Source: JACCXJ01 sp052387115
GTDB taxonomy: Bacteria > Pseudomonadota > Gammaproteobacteria > JACCXJ01
Assembly (NCBI GenBank): GCA_052387115.1
Contig: JBQTJM010000374.1
Coordinates: 1-32,956, forward strand
Direction: 5' to 3'
DNA length: 32,956 nucleotides
Below are positions 19,260 through 27,358 of this stretch, in pieces (the first letter of the stretch is position 1; each line of letters begins with the position of its first letter). The notes below the pieces were generated by a model. The model saw only the letters and a program-made list of their open reading frames with translations, was not told where the DNA came from and made no database searches. The translations under genes and the position numbers were made by a program.

Positions 19260-19283
19260 GGCGCATTTTACCACGGCGATGCA

Positions 19284-19299
19284 CGTTTCACGTGGAACA
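19284..19299. promoter_or_regulatory. parS: parS-like centromere site
   Basis: CGTTTCACGTGGAACA matches the bacterial parS pattern TGTTnCACGTGnAACA at every specified base except the first (C for T), with the CACGTG core at 19289-19294. parS is bound by ParB to organise and segregate the origin region. It lies 24 bases before the gyrB start, within 1.4 kb of the oriC candidate, as expected. No parAB genes are visible in the window. Confidence 0.75.
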
Positions 19300-19387
19300 T
19301 CCTGGTCGCGGACTGGATGGTAGAAACACGGCCACGCCAGTCGCCGGCCGGGCTCAAGCCCCTGGGGATCCCTGGCGCGGCCCACAC

Positions 19388-20488
19388 TTACAGGCGCATC
19401 GGCATCACCACAAGCGTCGGATTTCTCCCTTCCTCCGGAACCAGGATGCACCCGCTGCCGGCGTCCTTCAGCTCTATCCGGACCTTGTCCGACTTGATGA
19501 CCTCCAGGGCATCCAAGAGGTAGCTCCCGTTGAATCCTATCTCCACAGGGCCACCGTCATAATCAACTTCGATGTCCTCTTCCGCGTGTTCCCGATCGGC
19601 ATTCTGCGCCGTCGCGCCGAGCACTCCTTTGGCCAGGGCTATCCGAACCGCCTTGTAGCGATCCGTACACACGATACAGGCGCGCTTCAAAGAGTCTCGA
19701 AGCAGTTCCCGCGGTGCGATGACCACCCGCTCGCAGTCCTTCGGGATCACCCGGTCATAGTCCGGATAGCGTCCGTCGACGAGCTTCGACGTCAACGTAA
19801 GCGCACCCACCCGCACCTGCAGATGGGTCTCCCCGATCATCAAATGAACCTCTTCGCTACCACCGGGCAATACCCTCAGGAGCTCGGTCACCGCCTTGCG
19901 CGGCACGATGATCTGCACCGGATCCTGGCCTTCCTGTGGCAGGTCGATATCCCGGATCGCGAGCCGGTGCCCGTCCGTGGCCACGCCCCGCAGACCCCGC
20001 GCATGACGTTCCAACAGCATGCCGTTCAGATAATAGCGAACGTCCTGTACGGCCATCGCCCCATGCGTCTCCTCTAGGAGGGTCTTGAGATCCCCGCTCG
20101 CGACCGACAGCCGCGCGAGTTCCGGGCACATCCCGATACGCGGGAAGTCCGGTGCTCCGAAGCTCATGAGGCTGAAGCGACTACGACCCGAACGCACCAT
20201 CGCCTGGCCCTCGGAAACGGATATCTCCACGCTTGCGCCTTCCGGGAGGGATCGAACGATCTCGTAGAGCATGCGCCCGGGCAAGGTGAACGCACCCGGT
20301 TCCTCGGTGCGATGAGGGAGCTCGATCGAGAGCTCCACTTCCGCATCCGTTGCCACCAAGGTCACGCTCGAGGCCACACCGTCGATCAAGACGTGTCCCA
20401 GGATCGGCATCGACTGCTGCCTGTCTACCACGCCCATCAAGGACTGGAGAGGATGAAGCAGCTCATCGCTATCAAAACAGTTTTTCAT
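19388..20488 (-). CDS. dnaN: DNA polymerase III beta sliding clamp
   Basis: DnaN is the ring-shaped clamp that tethers polymerase III and other repair proteins. The 366-residue product has three clamp domains; visible signatures are ILGHVLIDG, LPGRMLYEIVRSLPEG, YYLNGMLLE, GVATDGHRLA, VPRKAVTEL, FNGSYLLDAL and the C-terminal VVMPMRL of the protein-binding cleft. Length is the family norm. The gap to dnaA is 192 bases, much longer than in E. coli, and holds the oriC candidate. There is no strong ribosome binding site before the ATG. Confidence 0.97.
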   Translation of the reverse strand: MKNCFDSDELLHPLQSLMGVVDRQQSMPILGHVLIDGVASSVTLVATDAEVELSIELPHRTEEPGAFTLPGRMLYEIVRSLPEGASVEISVSEGQAMVRSGRSRFSLMSFGAPDFPRIGMCPELARLSVASGDLKTLLEETHGAMAVQDVRYYLNGMLLERHARGLRGVATDGHRLAIRDIDLPQEGQDPVQIIVPRKAVTELLRVLPGGSEEVHLMIGETHLQVRVGALTLTSKLVDGRYPDYDRVIPKDCERVVIAPRELLRDSLKRACIVCTDRYKAVRIALAKGVLGATAQNADREHAEEDIEVDYDGGPVEIGFNGSYLLDALEVIKSDKVRIELKDAGSGCILVPEEGRNPTLVVMPMRL

Positions 20489-20680
20489 CTTAAGGATGAT
20501 CTTTGTTACTAGGGGCGGGGAGCTCTGGGAGAATCCGCTAAAATACTTATGTTTTACAAAAAGTTACGTTTACATTAGCCGTAGGATTAGATGTGGGCGC
20601 CGGGTGCCGAGGGGGTGGATGGCGTGTGGATAACACCCTGACGGGCGGTTCCGCCCCGCGTCATCCACAGCTTATCCAGC
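20489..20680. other. Candidate replication origin (oriC)
   Basis: The dnaA-dnaN gap combines DnaA boxes and an AT-rich stretch. A perfect box TTATCCACA is on the minus strand at 20625-20633; TCATCCACA (one change) is at 20661-20669; TTATCCAGC (two changes) is at 20672-20680. An AT-rich block at about 20531-20580 could unwind, and GATCTTTGTTACT at 20498-20510 resembles the E. coli 13-mer. GGGCGG-TT-CCGCCC at 20643-20656 forms a hairpin. Location beside dnaA is typical of bacterial origins. That this is the working origin is inference. Confidence 0.65.
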
Positions 20681-22015
20681 TCATGTCGTCAGGATCCTGG
20701 TCAAGGTTACGAAATCGTCGTTGATCCCGGTATCGCTCTTGCGGAGTGCCGCGATCCTGCGGCAGGCATGCAGGACGGTGGTGTGATCGCGCCCGCCGAA
20801 GGCGTCCCCGATCTCCGGCAGGCTGTGGTTGGTTAGCTCCTTCGCGAGTGCGATCGCCACCTGTCTCGGCCGGGCGATCGAGCGGTTGCGGCGGCGTGAC
20901 AAGAGGTCGGATACCCGCATCTTGTAGAATTCCGCCACCACCTTCTGGATGCCTTCCATGGTGACGGACTTGTCTTGAAGGGCCAGCAGATCCTTCAGGG
21001 CCTCTTTGGCGAAATCCAGGCTGATGGGAAGTCCCGTGAACCGGGCCTTGGCAAAGACCCGATGCAAGGCGCCTTCCAGCTCCCGGACATTGCCGCGGAA
21101 GCGTTTGCCGACGAAGAAGGCCACGTCGTCGCTGAGCGTGATCCCGGTCTGCGTGGCCTTGTTCTTCAGAATGGCTACCCGCATCTCGAGCTCCGGGGGT
21201 TCCATCGCCACTGTGAGACCCCAGCTGAACCGGGACTTGAGTCGTTCTTCGACCCCGTCCACCTCCTTGGGATAGCGATCGCAGGTCAAGACGATCTGCT
21301 GTTGTCCTTCCAAGAGCGAGTTGAAGGTGTGGAAGAATTCTTCCTGAGAGCGCTCTTTGCCCCCGAAGAACTGGATGTCGTCGATGAGCAGGGCGTCGAC
21401 GGAGCGGTAGAAGCGTTTGAATTCATTGATGCGGTTGTGCTGCAGTGCCTTGACCATCTCGGCCACGAAGCGCTCCGAATGCAGGTACACGACCTTGCGA
21501 TCGGGCTTCAGGTGGCTGATCGCATTACCGACCGCCTGCATGCAATGCGTCTTTCCCAATCCGACCCCGCCGCAGATGAACAGCGGGTTATAGGCGAGCC
21601 CCGGGTTTTCCGCGACCTGAACCGACGCGGCGCGTGCCAGTTGGTTGGCCTTTCCCTCGATGAGGGTGTCGAAGGTGAAGCCCGTGTTGAGCCCGTTCGA
21701 AGTCAAGGCCGGCGCGCTCCCGGCCCGCGATCGTATCGGTCGTGCTTGGGCCGGCGGATCGGCCATACCCTTACGGGTCCCTACCCCGAGTTGCACGTCC
21801 ACGGCACCCTCCTCCGCGACGCTCAAGACCAGATTGACGATGCGGGTCAGGTAGCGATCCCGGATCCATTCGAGCACGAAACGGTTTGGGGCGAGCAAGG
21901 TCAGTGCCCGGTCCGCCTCGACGGCTTGCAGCGGGCGGATCCAGGTGTTGAACTGCTGGGGCGGGACTTCCGATTCGAGCCGTCTCAAGCACTGTTGCCA
22001 CAGGGAACCTCCCAT
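20681..22015 (-). CDS. dnaA: Chromosomal replication initiator DnaA
   Basis: DnaA is the AAA+ initiator that binds DnaA boxes and melts oriC. The 444-residue product has domain I (about 1-85, LWQQCLRRLESEVPPQQFNTW), a short linker, Walker A GGVGLGKTH at 149-157, Walker B LLIDDIQFF near 209-217, and the C-terminal DNA-binding signature GGRDHTTVLHACRRI. ATG 22015 is chosen because GAGGGG lies 9 bases upstream and MGGSLWQQCL is a family-like start; a longer frame would add about 50 residues. It is divergent from rpmH. Confidence 0.97.
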   Translation of the reverse strand: MGGSLWQQCLRRLESEVPPQQFNTWIRPLQAVEADRALTLLAPNRFVLEWIRDRYLTRIVNLVLSVAEEGAVDVQLGVGTRKGMADPPAQARPIRSRAGSAPALTSNGLNTGFTFDTLIEGKANQLARAASVQVAENPGLAYNPLFICGGVGLGKTHCMQAVGNAISHLKPDRKVVYLHSERFVAEMVKALQHNRINEFKRFYRSVDALLIDDIQFFGGKERSQEEFFHTFNSLLEGQQQIVLTCDRYPKEVDGVEERLKSRFSWGLTVAMEPPELEMRVAILKNKATQTGITLSDDVAFFVGKRFRGNVRELEGALHRVFAKARFTGLPISLDFAKEALKDLLALQDKSVTMEGIQKVVAEFYKMRVSDLLSRRRNRSIARPRQVAIALAKELTNHSLPEIGDAFGGRDHTTVLHACRRIAALRKSDTGINDDFVTLTRILTT

Positions 22016-22183
22016 GGTTGTTATCCCCTCTTCGTGAAGTGCCAAAAGACTGCCGGGCGGTCGTTCCCGGCTCCCCACCCGTGCCGATCGAACGGCTACC
22101 CGTCGATCGGTACGGGGCCGCTGAGTGTAACCCCGGGGCTCCGCATTCGCCAGCCTCCGTCTCACCGAAACGCCGGCATCAAA

Positions 22184-22212
22184 TTGACAAGGGCTGAGCC
22201 AACGTGGATCAT
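22184..22212 (+). promoter_or_regulatory. Sigma70-type promoter for rpmH
   Basis: A perfect -35 TTGACA (22184-22189) is followed after 17 bases by GATCAT (4 of 6 matches to TATAAT). A start near 22219 would give a leader of about 38 bases before rpmH. Strong promoters at this place are normal for the rpmH operon. Confidence 0.6.
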
Positions 22213-22256
22213 GGCGCTAACCCTCGATAGGGTGGCCGTGAGCGGCGAGCACTCGT

Positions 22257-22391
22257 ATGAAAAGAACCTATCAACCGAGCAGGATCAAGCGCAAGCGCCG
22301 GTGTGGCTTCCGTGCGCGCATCGCCACCAAGGGGGGGCAGAGGGTCTTGAGGGCGAGGCGCGCTAAGGGCCGCAAGCGCTTGAGCGTCTGA
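22257..22391 (+). CDS. rpmH: Ribosomal protein bL34
   Basis: The 44-residue basic protein MKRTYQPSRIKRKRRCGFRA... ending RRAKGRKRLSV is a clear bL34. Relatives usually have Thr-His where this has Arg-Cys before GFRAR. It is the first gene of rpmH-rnpA-yidD-yidC-mnmE and its TGA overlaps the proposed CTG start of rnpA. Confidence 0.97.
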   Translation: MKRTYQPSRIKRKRRCGFRARIATKGGQRVLRARRAKGRKRLSV

Positions 22392-22789
22392 AGGGTAGAC
22401 GCGACAGCCCGGGCGCCACTTTCACACGCGCCTGTCGACTCACGACAAAAGCGGATTTCGGGCCGGTTTTTCGATCGGCCTGCCGCCGCTCGGATGAGCA
22501 GGTACGGGTGCTGGCGCTCCGCAACGGGTTGCGAAGGGCGCGGCTCGGGCTCTCTCTTCCGCGCCGCGAGATCCGCCGCGCGGTCGACAGAAACCGGCTG
22601 AAACGGCTGGCGCGTGAGAGTTTCCGTCATTGGAAGACCCGCTTGAGCGGGTGGGATATCGTCGTCATCGCCCGTCGTTCCGCTAGTCAGTCGAGCAATG
22701 CACGATTCCTGATATCGCTGGAGAGATCTTGGCGCGGCCTCAGCGACGCTTGCGCGTCGCGGTCGTCCCATTTGCAATGGCCCTTGTGA
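22388..22789 (+). CDS. rnpA: Ribonuclease P protein component, probably CTG-started
   Basis: RnpA is the small protein that helps RNase P RNA cut 5' leaders from tRNA precursors. The frame shows the family N-terminus FTRACRLTTKADFGPVFRS, LRRARLGLSL and the RNR motif DRNRLKRLARESFR, then WDIVVIARR. This frame has no ATG, GTG or TTG between a stop at 22364 and GTG 22508. Starting at 22508 would drop about 29 conserved N-terminal residues and leave 93. The only near-cognate candidate is CTG 22388, which overlaps the rpmH stop as CTGA and gives 133 residues, a normal length. An indel in the first part is the alternative. The end overlaps yidD. Confidence 0.9.
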   Translation: MKGRRDSPGATFTRACRLTTKADFGPVFRSACRRSDEQVRVLALRNGLRRARLGLSLPRREIRRAVDRNRLKRLARESFRHWKTRLSGWDIVVIARRSASQSSNARFLISLERSWRGLSDACASRSSHLQWPL

Positions 22790-23016
22790 TCAGGATCCCC
22801 CTCGCATCCGTAATTCAATGGTACAGCCGCTACCTGAGCCCGCTCCTGGGTCGCCGCTGCCGTTTTGTCCCCAGTTGTTCGAAATACACCGCCGAAGCGC
22901 TCCATACGCATGGCTTGGTCCGCGGGCTCTTGCTCGGCATTCGGCGTATCGCTTCCTGTCACCCATGGAACCCAGGCGGGTACGATCCCGTACCGGCTCG
23001 TGAGGATGATCGTTGA
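22777..23016 (+). CDS. yidD: Membrane protein insertion efficiency factor YidD
   Basis: YidD is a small membrane-associated protein that assists YidC/Sec-dependent membrane insertion. The 79-residue product from ATG 22777 has IQWYSRYLSPLLG, the Cys motif CRFVPSCSKY, HGLVRGLLLG and the ending CHPWNPGGYDPVP, all diagnostic. It overlaps rnpA by 13 bases and yidC by TGATG, so the series is translated together. A TTG at 22729 would give a longer N-terminus that overlaps rnpA further and is not typical. Confidence 0.95.
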   Translation: MALVIRIPLASVIQWYSRYLSPLLGRRCRFVPSCSKYTAEALHTHGLVRGLLLGIRRIASCHPWNPGGYDPVPAREDDR

Positions 23017-24677
23017 TGGATAATTTCAGGCTCATACTGCTGACCGCCCTGTGCCTCGTGGTCTTGCTGATCTGGCAAGCCTGGCAGAAAGACTATGGGA
23101 CAGTGAAGGCCCCTTGGGCCGCTTCGACACAACCCTCGCCTGAAAGCCCCGAGAAAGAGCGCTCCGATGTGCCCGCCGCACCCACGCCGGCTGTCACGCC
23201 ACCGGGTACCACGCAGCCGGATCCGTCCCTGTCCGATCTGGCCCAGTTGATCCGTGTCCGCACGGACGCGCTCGATGTCATCATCAACAAGCAAGGGGCG
23301 GTCATGGAGCAGGTCAAGCTACTCACCTACCCGGTGGCGGCCGATAGCCCAAACCAACCCTTCGTGCTCCTCCAGAATACCCCCGGACGCTATTTCGTCG
23401 CTCAAGGCGGGTTTCGCAGCAACCAACCGGCCCCGGACCACCACGCGCTGTACGCGGCGGAGGCCAGCGAGTACGTGCTGAGAGAAGGCGAGGATCAGCT
23501 CGAGGTCACGCTACGGTGGCGCTCTCCAGAGGGGTTGCAAGTCAGCAAGGTGTTTACCTTCCGCCGCGGCACCTTCGTGGTCCACCTCCGTTACGAGATC
23601 AAGAACGAAGGCACGGAAGCCTGGTCCGGGCGGATGTATTCACAGCTTCAAAGAAACACCGCCACGGAGAGCGGCGGCATGATTTACACCTATACCGGTG
23701 TTGCCATTTCGAGCCCAGAAAAACGTTACGAAAAGCTCGAATACGACGATATGGTGGAGCTTCCCATCGACAGGGACATCACCGGCGGCTGGGCGGCCAT
23801 CCTCCAGCACTATTTTCTGGCGGCCGTGATACCGGATGCCAAGACCCCTTACCATTATTATTCGCTGGTCCCCAAGGACCGCGATCGCTACGTGGTCGGG
23901 ATGCTGGGACCGGAGGTGCAGGCGCCGACCGGGGGTGAAGCCATCACCGGTATCGACCTCTATGTCGGGCCCAAGCTTCAACATGTCCTGGAAGGGCTGG
24001 CGCCCGGATTGGAGCTGACCGTCGACTATGGGGTCCTGTGGTTCTTCGGGAAACCGATCTTCTGGTTACTGGAGAAGCTGCATCGCCTGACCGGCAACTG
24101 GGGTTGGGCCATCGTCTTGGTTACGGTCCTCGTCAAACTGTTGTTCTACCAGCTCTCGGCCATGAGCTATCGATCCATGGCCAAGATGAAGAAGCTCACG
24201 CCACGCTTGACCGCCCTCCGGGAGCGCTACGGGGACGATAAGATGGCCATGAATCAGGCCGTCATGGAGATGTACAAGGAAGAGAAGGTGAACCCCTTCG
24301 GTGGCTGTCTCCCTATCCTCGTGCAGATCCCGGTGTTCATCGCCTTGTACTGGGTGCTGCTCGAGAGCGTCGAGTTGCGCCAGGCGAGCTTCGGGTTCTG
24401 GATCAAGGACCTCTCGACTCCGGACCCGTATTTCGTGCTGCCCCTCCTCATGGGCGTGACCATGGTGATCCAGTACAAGCTCAACCCGACGCCTACCGAT
24501 CCCATTCAACAACGCATCATGCAGACCTTGCCGGTGGTGTTCTGCGTCTTCTTCGCCTTCTTCCCCTCCGGACTGGTCCTGTACTGGCTGGCCAACAACG
24601 TGCTGTCCATCGCCCAGCAATGGATGATCAACCGCCAGTATGGGGACAGCCCTGCACCGGCCGGCGCCCAATCCTGA
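23016..24677 (+). CDS. yidC: Membrane protein insertase YidC
   Basis: YidC inserts and folds inner-membrane proteins alone or with SecYEG. The 553-residue product has the N-terminal anchor helix (about 5-22), a Pro/Ser-rich linker, the large periplasmic P1 domain of Gram-negative YidC (about 70-330), then the conserved core from NWGWAIVLVTVLVKLLFYQL, with the MAKMKKLTPRLTALRERYGDD cytoplasmic hairpin and NPFGGCLPILVQIPVFIALY. ATG 23016 is chosen because GAGGA lies 9 bases upstream; a TTG one codon earlier is also possible. TGATG overlaps yidD. Confidence 0.97.
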   Translation: MDNFRLILLTALCLVVLLIWQAWQKDYGTVKAPWAASTQPSPESPEKERSDVPAAPTPAVTPPGTTQPDPSLSDLAQLIRVRTDALDVIINKQGAVMEQVKLLTYPVAADSPNQPFVLLQNTPGRYFVAQGGFRSNQPAPDHHALYAAEASEYVLREGEDQLEVTLRWRSPEGLQVSKVFTFRRGTFVVHLRYEIKNEGTEAWSGRMYSQLQRNTATESGGMIYTYTGVAISSPEKRYEKLEYDDMVELPIDRDITGGWAAILQHYFLAAVIPDAKTPYHYYSLVPKDRDRYVVGMLGPEVQAPTGGEAITGIDLYVGPKLQHVLEGLAPGLELTVDYGVLWFFGKPIFWLLEKLHRLTGNWGWAIVLVTVLVKLLFYQLSAMSYRSMAKMKKLTPRLTALRERYGDDKMAMNQAVMEMYKEEKVNPFGGCLPILVQIPVFIALYWVLLESVELRQASFGFWIKDLSTPDPYFVLPLLMGVTMVIQYKLNPTPTDPIQQRIMQTLPVVFCVFFAFFPSGLVLYWLANNVLSIAQQWMINRQYGDSPAPAGAQS

Positions 24678-24706
24678 GGTCTGAGGCGCCCAGGCGGCGT
24701 GCGCGT

Positions 24707-26056
24707 ATGCGTGCGGACGTCGACACCATCGCCGCCGTGGCAACCCCAGCAGGGCATGGTGCCATTGGCGTCGTCAGGGTCTCCGGCCCCTTGGTCCGCA
24801 CCATCGCGAGGCTGATCACGGGCGGTACGTTAACCCCGCGGCGGGTGAGCCACCGTGTCTTTCTCGATGAGGGCGGTGAGCCTCTGGACAAGGGCCTCGC
24901 GTTTTTCTTGGAGGGCCCCCATTCCTTCACCGGCGAGGACGTCCTGGAGCTACAGGGCCACGGCAGCCCGATCGTCATGGGTCTCCTCCTGGATCGCGTC
25001 TGCGCCCTCGGCGCTCGGCTGGCCAGGCCCGGCGAGTTCTCCGAACGGGCGTTCCTGAACGGCAAGATTGATCTGATTCAGGCCGAAGCCGTAGCCGATC
25101 TGATCGGTAGCGTCACCGCACGAGCGGCCCAGGGTGCACTCCACGCACTGCAGGGGGAGTTCTCGCTGCGGGTGAGGCAGGTGCTGGAGGCCCTGATCCG
25201 GCTTCGTGCCCGGATCGAGGGGCTCCTGGACTTCTACGAGGAAGACGTGGCGAGCTTCGATAGCGGGGCCTTGGAGGATACGCTGTCCGACATCCTGACG
25301 GCGATAGAGCGGCTCATGACCGATGCCCACCGGGGTCAGGTCTTGAGGGACGGATCGCGGGTCGCCATCGCCGGCCACCCCAACGTCGGGAAGTCCAGCC
25401 TCTTGAATCGGCTGGCTCGCCGCGAGTGCGCGATAGTGACCGAGTATCCCGGCACGACACGCGATGCCATCCACGTAGAGCTCGACATCGACGGGCTCGC
25501 AGTAGAGCTTTTCGACACCGCCGGGGTGCGCGAGACCGAGGACCCCATTGAAAAGGAGGGGATCCGTCGGACCGACGCGGTGGTGCAGGGCGCCGATCAC
25601 GTCTTGTGGGTGACCGATGCTGCCGACCCGACCCCGGACTCGTGGACGACAGCGATGGCACTCGGGCCCACGGGTCGGGTGACCGAGGTCCACAACAAGA
25701 TCGACCTCGTCGGGATGGCGCCCCGCCTCGAGCACGGTCTTGCACACCCGCACGTCTACCTGTCCGCCAAGACCGGCGCCGGGCTGCCCCTCCTGGAGCG
25801 CCACCTCCGGGAGGCCGCGGGGCTCTGTGATGTGGGAACCGGCGGTTTCAGTGCACGGCGGCGCCATGTCGGCGCCCTGGGGCGGGCACGCGACGCCCTG
25901 CAAGACGCCTGTGACGCCGCCGCCGCGGGCGCCGGTGAAGAGATCATTGCCGAGCATCTACGCATGGCCCAGCGAGAGCTCTCCGAGATCACGGGTGAGT
26001 TCACGAGCGAAGCGCTCCTCGGTGAGATCTTTTCCACGTTTTGTATCGGGAAATGA
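24707..26056 (+). CDS. mnmE: tRNA uridine-5-carboxymethylaminomethyl modification GTPase MnmE
   Basis: MnmE with MnmG modifies U34 of certain tRNAs. The 449-residue product has the N-terminal tetrahydrofolate-binding domain (DTIAAVATPAGHGAIGVVRVSG), helical domain, the G domain with GHPNVGKSS at 223-231, EYPGTTRDAI, DTAGVRETED and NKID, and the C-terminal FCIGK with catalytic C446. ATG 24707 is the family-like start, about 30 bases after yidC; an earlier in-frame codon overlaps yidC. MnmG, usually encoded close by, is not in the window. Confidence 0.97.
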   Translation: MRADVDTIAAVATPAGHGAIGVVRVSGPLVRTIARLITGGTLTPRRVSHRVFLDEGGEPLDKGLAFFLEGPHSFTGEDVLELQGHGSPIVMGLLLDRVCALGARLARPGEFSERAFLNGKIDLIQAEAVADLIGSVTARAAQGALHALQGEFSLRVRQVLEALIRLRARIEGLLDFYEEDVASFDSGALEDTLSDILTAIERLMTDAHRGQVLRDGSRVAIAGHPNVGKSSLLNRLARRECAIVTEYPGTTRDAIHVELDIDGLAVELFDTAGVRETEDPIEKEGIRRTDAVVQGADHVLWVTDAADPTPDSWTTAMALGPTGRVTEVHNKIDLVGMAPRLEHGLAHPHVYLSAKTGAGLPLLERHLREAAGLCDVGTGGFSARRRHVGALGRARDALQDACDAAAAGAGEEIIAEHLRMAQRELSEITGEFTSEALLGEIFSTFCIGK

Positions 26057-26135
26057 AGGGCCCGCACGCACACAATGTGCTCGCGCCCAACGCCGGCTAC
26101 CAGATCATAGTCCGGTAAACGCCTTCCCGATCGTA

Positions 26136-26809
26136 TCAGTTCAAGTTCAGAAATCGTGGTTCAAGGATCTGCTCGACATCCGGCTTGTGAGTCAGTCCGC
26201 CACTCCCGAGGAAAAAATCGACGTACAGTTGAGCCGTATAGTAGATCGAGCGCGTCGTGTGTCCGGCTTTAAAGAGCTCGATATTATCCTGTAGGGTCGT
26301 CAAGCGAATTCCCTTTAGGGAGATGGTGCTCGGAGCGACGTCTAGCACGCTCGCCGCGAGGGTGCTGCCCTGATCCGGATGGGCCTTCCAATAGTCTACG
26401 GCCTTGAACCAGCCCTTGACAAAGGCACCGAGCGCCTTCGCGCGCTCGCGCAACACCTCGCCGCGCACCGCGACTACATCCTGGATGAGGCCGGGGGTCG
26501 CGGTGCTCGTGAACAGCACGCGCGCGCCCTCGTCCCGGGCTTGCGTGACGAAGGGCTCCCAGGTGTGACCGGCATCGACTTCGCCGCTCTGGAGCTTCTC
26601 GGGGAGCTCTGCGGCGTCGGTGTCGACCAGGCGGATATCGGCCGCGCTCAGACCGTGGGACTTGAGGACGGTGAGCACGAAGAGCTCCGCGAAGCTCCCG
26701 AGGTTCACGCCGAATGCCCGGCCCCTGAGGTCCCCGACCTTTTCAACGCCGGGGCGTGCGAGCACCGCATCGCCCCCTTTTCATCCGCGACCAAGAGGGT
26801 TCCGGGCTC
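26136..26809 (-). pseudogene. ABC transporter substrate-binding protein (NitT/TauT-type), truncated and frameshifted
   Basis: The readable part (26136-26765, 209 residues) is the C-terminal two thirds of a periplasmic binding protein of the nitrate/taurine/thiamine-precursor group: KVGDLRGRAFGVNLGSFAEL, SGEVDAGHTWEPFVTQA, then GAFVKGWFKAVDYWKAHPD and the FLGSGGL region. Just upstream another frame gives EPGTLLVADEKG, and one extra G in the run at about 26773-26777 would join the two as VADEKGGDAVLARPG. Further upstream the family N-terminus and signal peptide are absent; a different small gene occupies that place. So it is both 5'-truncated and probably frameshifted. No permease or ATPase genes are near. 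Confidence 0.75.
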
Positions 26810-27026
26810 AGTCGGTATAGCGAGTCAAGAGCCGGCGGCCCTTGCTCGTAATGACACCGTCTGTGCTCAAGAACCCGAGCGCCATGCAGGTGTGGAAAAG
26901 TCCCATCCCCTCGCCGCTCGGTAGGTACACCGTCCCATCACCGTAACGCCTAGCGAGCAGCCGGGCGATGTCGCGCTCTCCGGGGTGAGCGGAATCCCGC
27001 GCTCGGGCGAGTGCCATGCTGTTCAT
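26808..27026 (-). CDS. 72-residue protein of unknown function
   Basis: From ATG 27026 the product reads MNSMALARARDSAHPGERDI, then a middle with ARRYGDGTVYLPSGEG, and ends GFLSTDGVITSKGRRLLTRY plus TD. I do not recognise a family; the ending resembles a small winged-helix tail but this is a guess. GGGAGG lies 7 bases before the ATG, a good ribosome binding site, and the ATG overlaps the previous gene's stop (ATGA). The stop codon touches the remnant of the substrate-binding protein, so its C-terminus might have been set by a deletion fusing two genes. Confidence 0.55.
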   Translation of the reverse strand: MNSMALARARDSAHPGERDIARLLARRYGDGTVYLPSGEGMGLFHTCMALGFLSTDGVITSKGRRLLTRYTD

Positions 27027-27226
27027 GCCGCTACCCTCCCAACCAGGGCCAGACGCCAACGCCTGTTGCGTTCGTGCGCGTTTACCGGCGCACGCCGGTA
27101 GGTCGGATCGGCCGGCGTCTCGCCGTCAGCCCGGCGGCAACGGGCCCCCCGGGGTGTGGTCTGCCAGAGCATCCGCAGACGGGCCCCCTCGGATCGCTCC
27201 ACTCCCGAATCGCTCGATGTGTACAT
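27023..27226 (-). CDS. 67-residue Arg-rich protein of unknown function
   Basis: The product starts MYTSSDSGVERSEGARLRML and is rich in Arg, with ending RRWRLALVGRVAA; no family is recognised. GAGGAG at 7 bases before the ATG is a strong ribosome binding site, and the stop overlaps the next ATG (ATGA), which together make translation credible. Composition is also what a GC-rich non-coding frame could give, so confidence is moderate. Upstream lies one copy of a duplicated 70-bp element. Confidence 0.45.
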   Translation of the reverse strand: MYTSSDSGVERSEGARLRMLWQTTPRGARCRRADGETPADPTYRRAPVNAHERNRRWRLALVGRVAA

Positions 27227-27358
27227 GGTCGTGCTCCTCTCGATTGATGAGGTTCGCGGTTCAACCCCGACTCGCTCGGGGGGGATTTCTCAGGAGCAGC
27301 GAAAACGGACAGTCGTTCGCCTCCCCTGATCATCCAACGCCATGAGCCTATAGGACGT

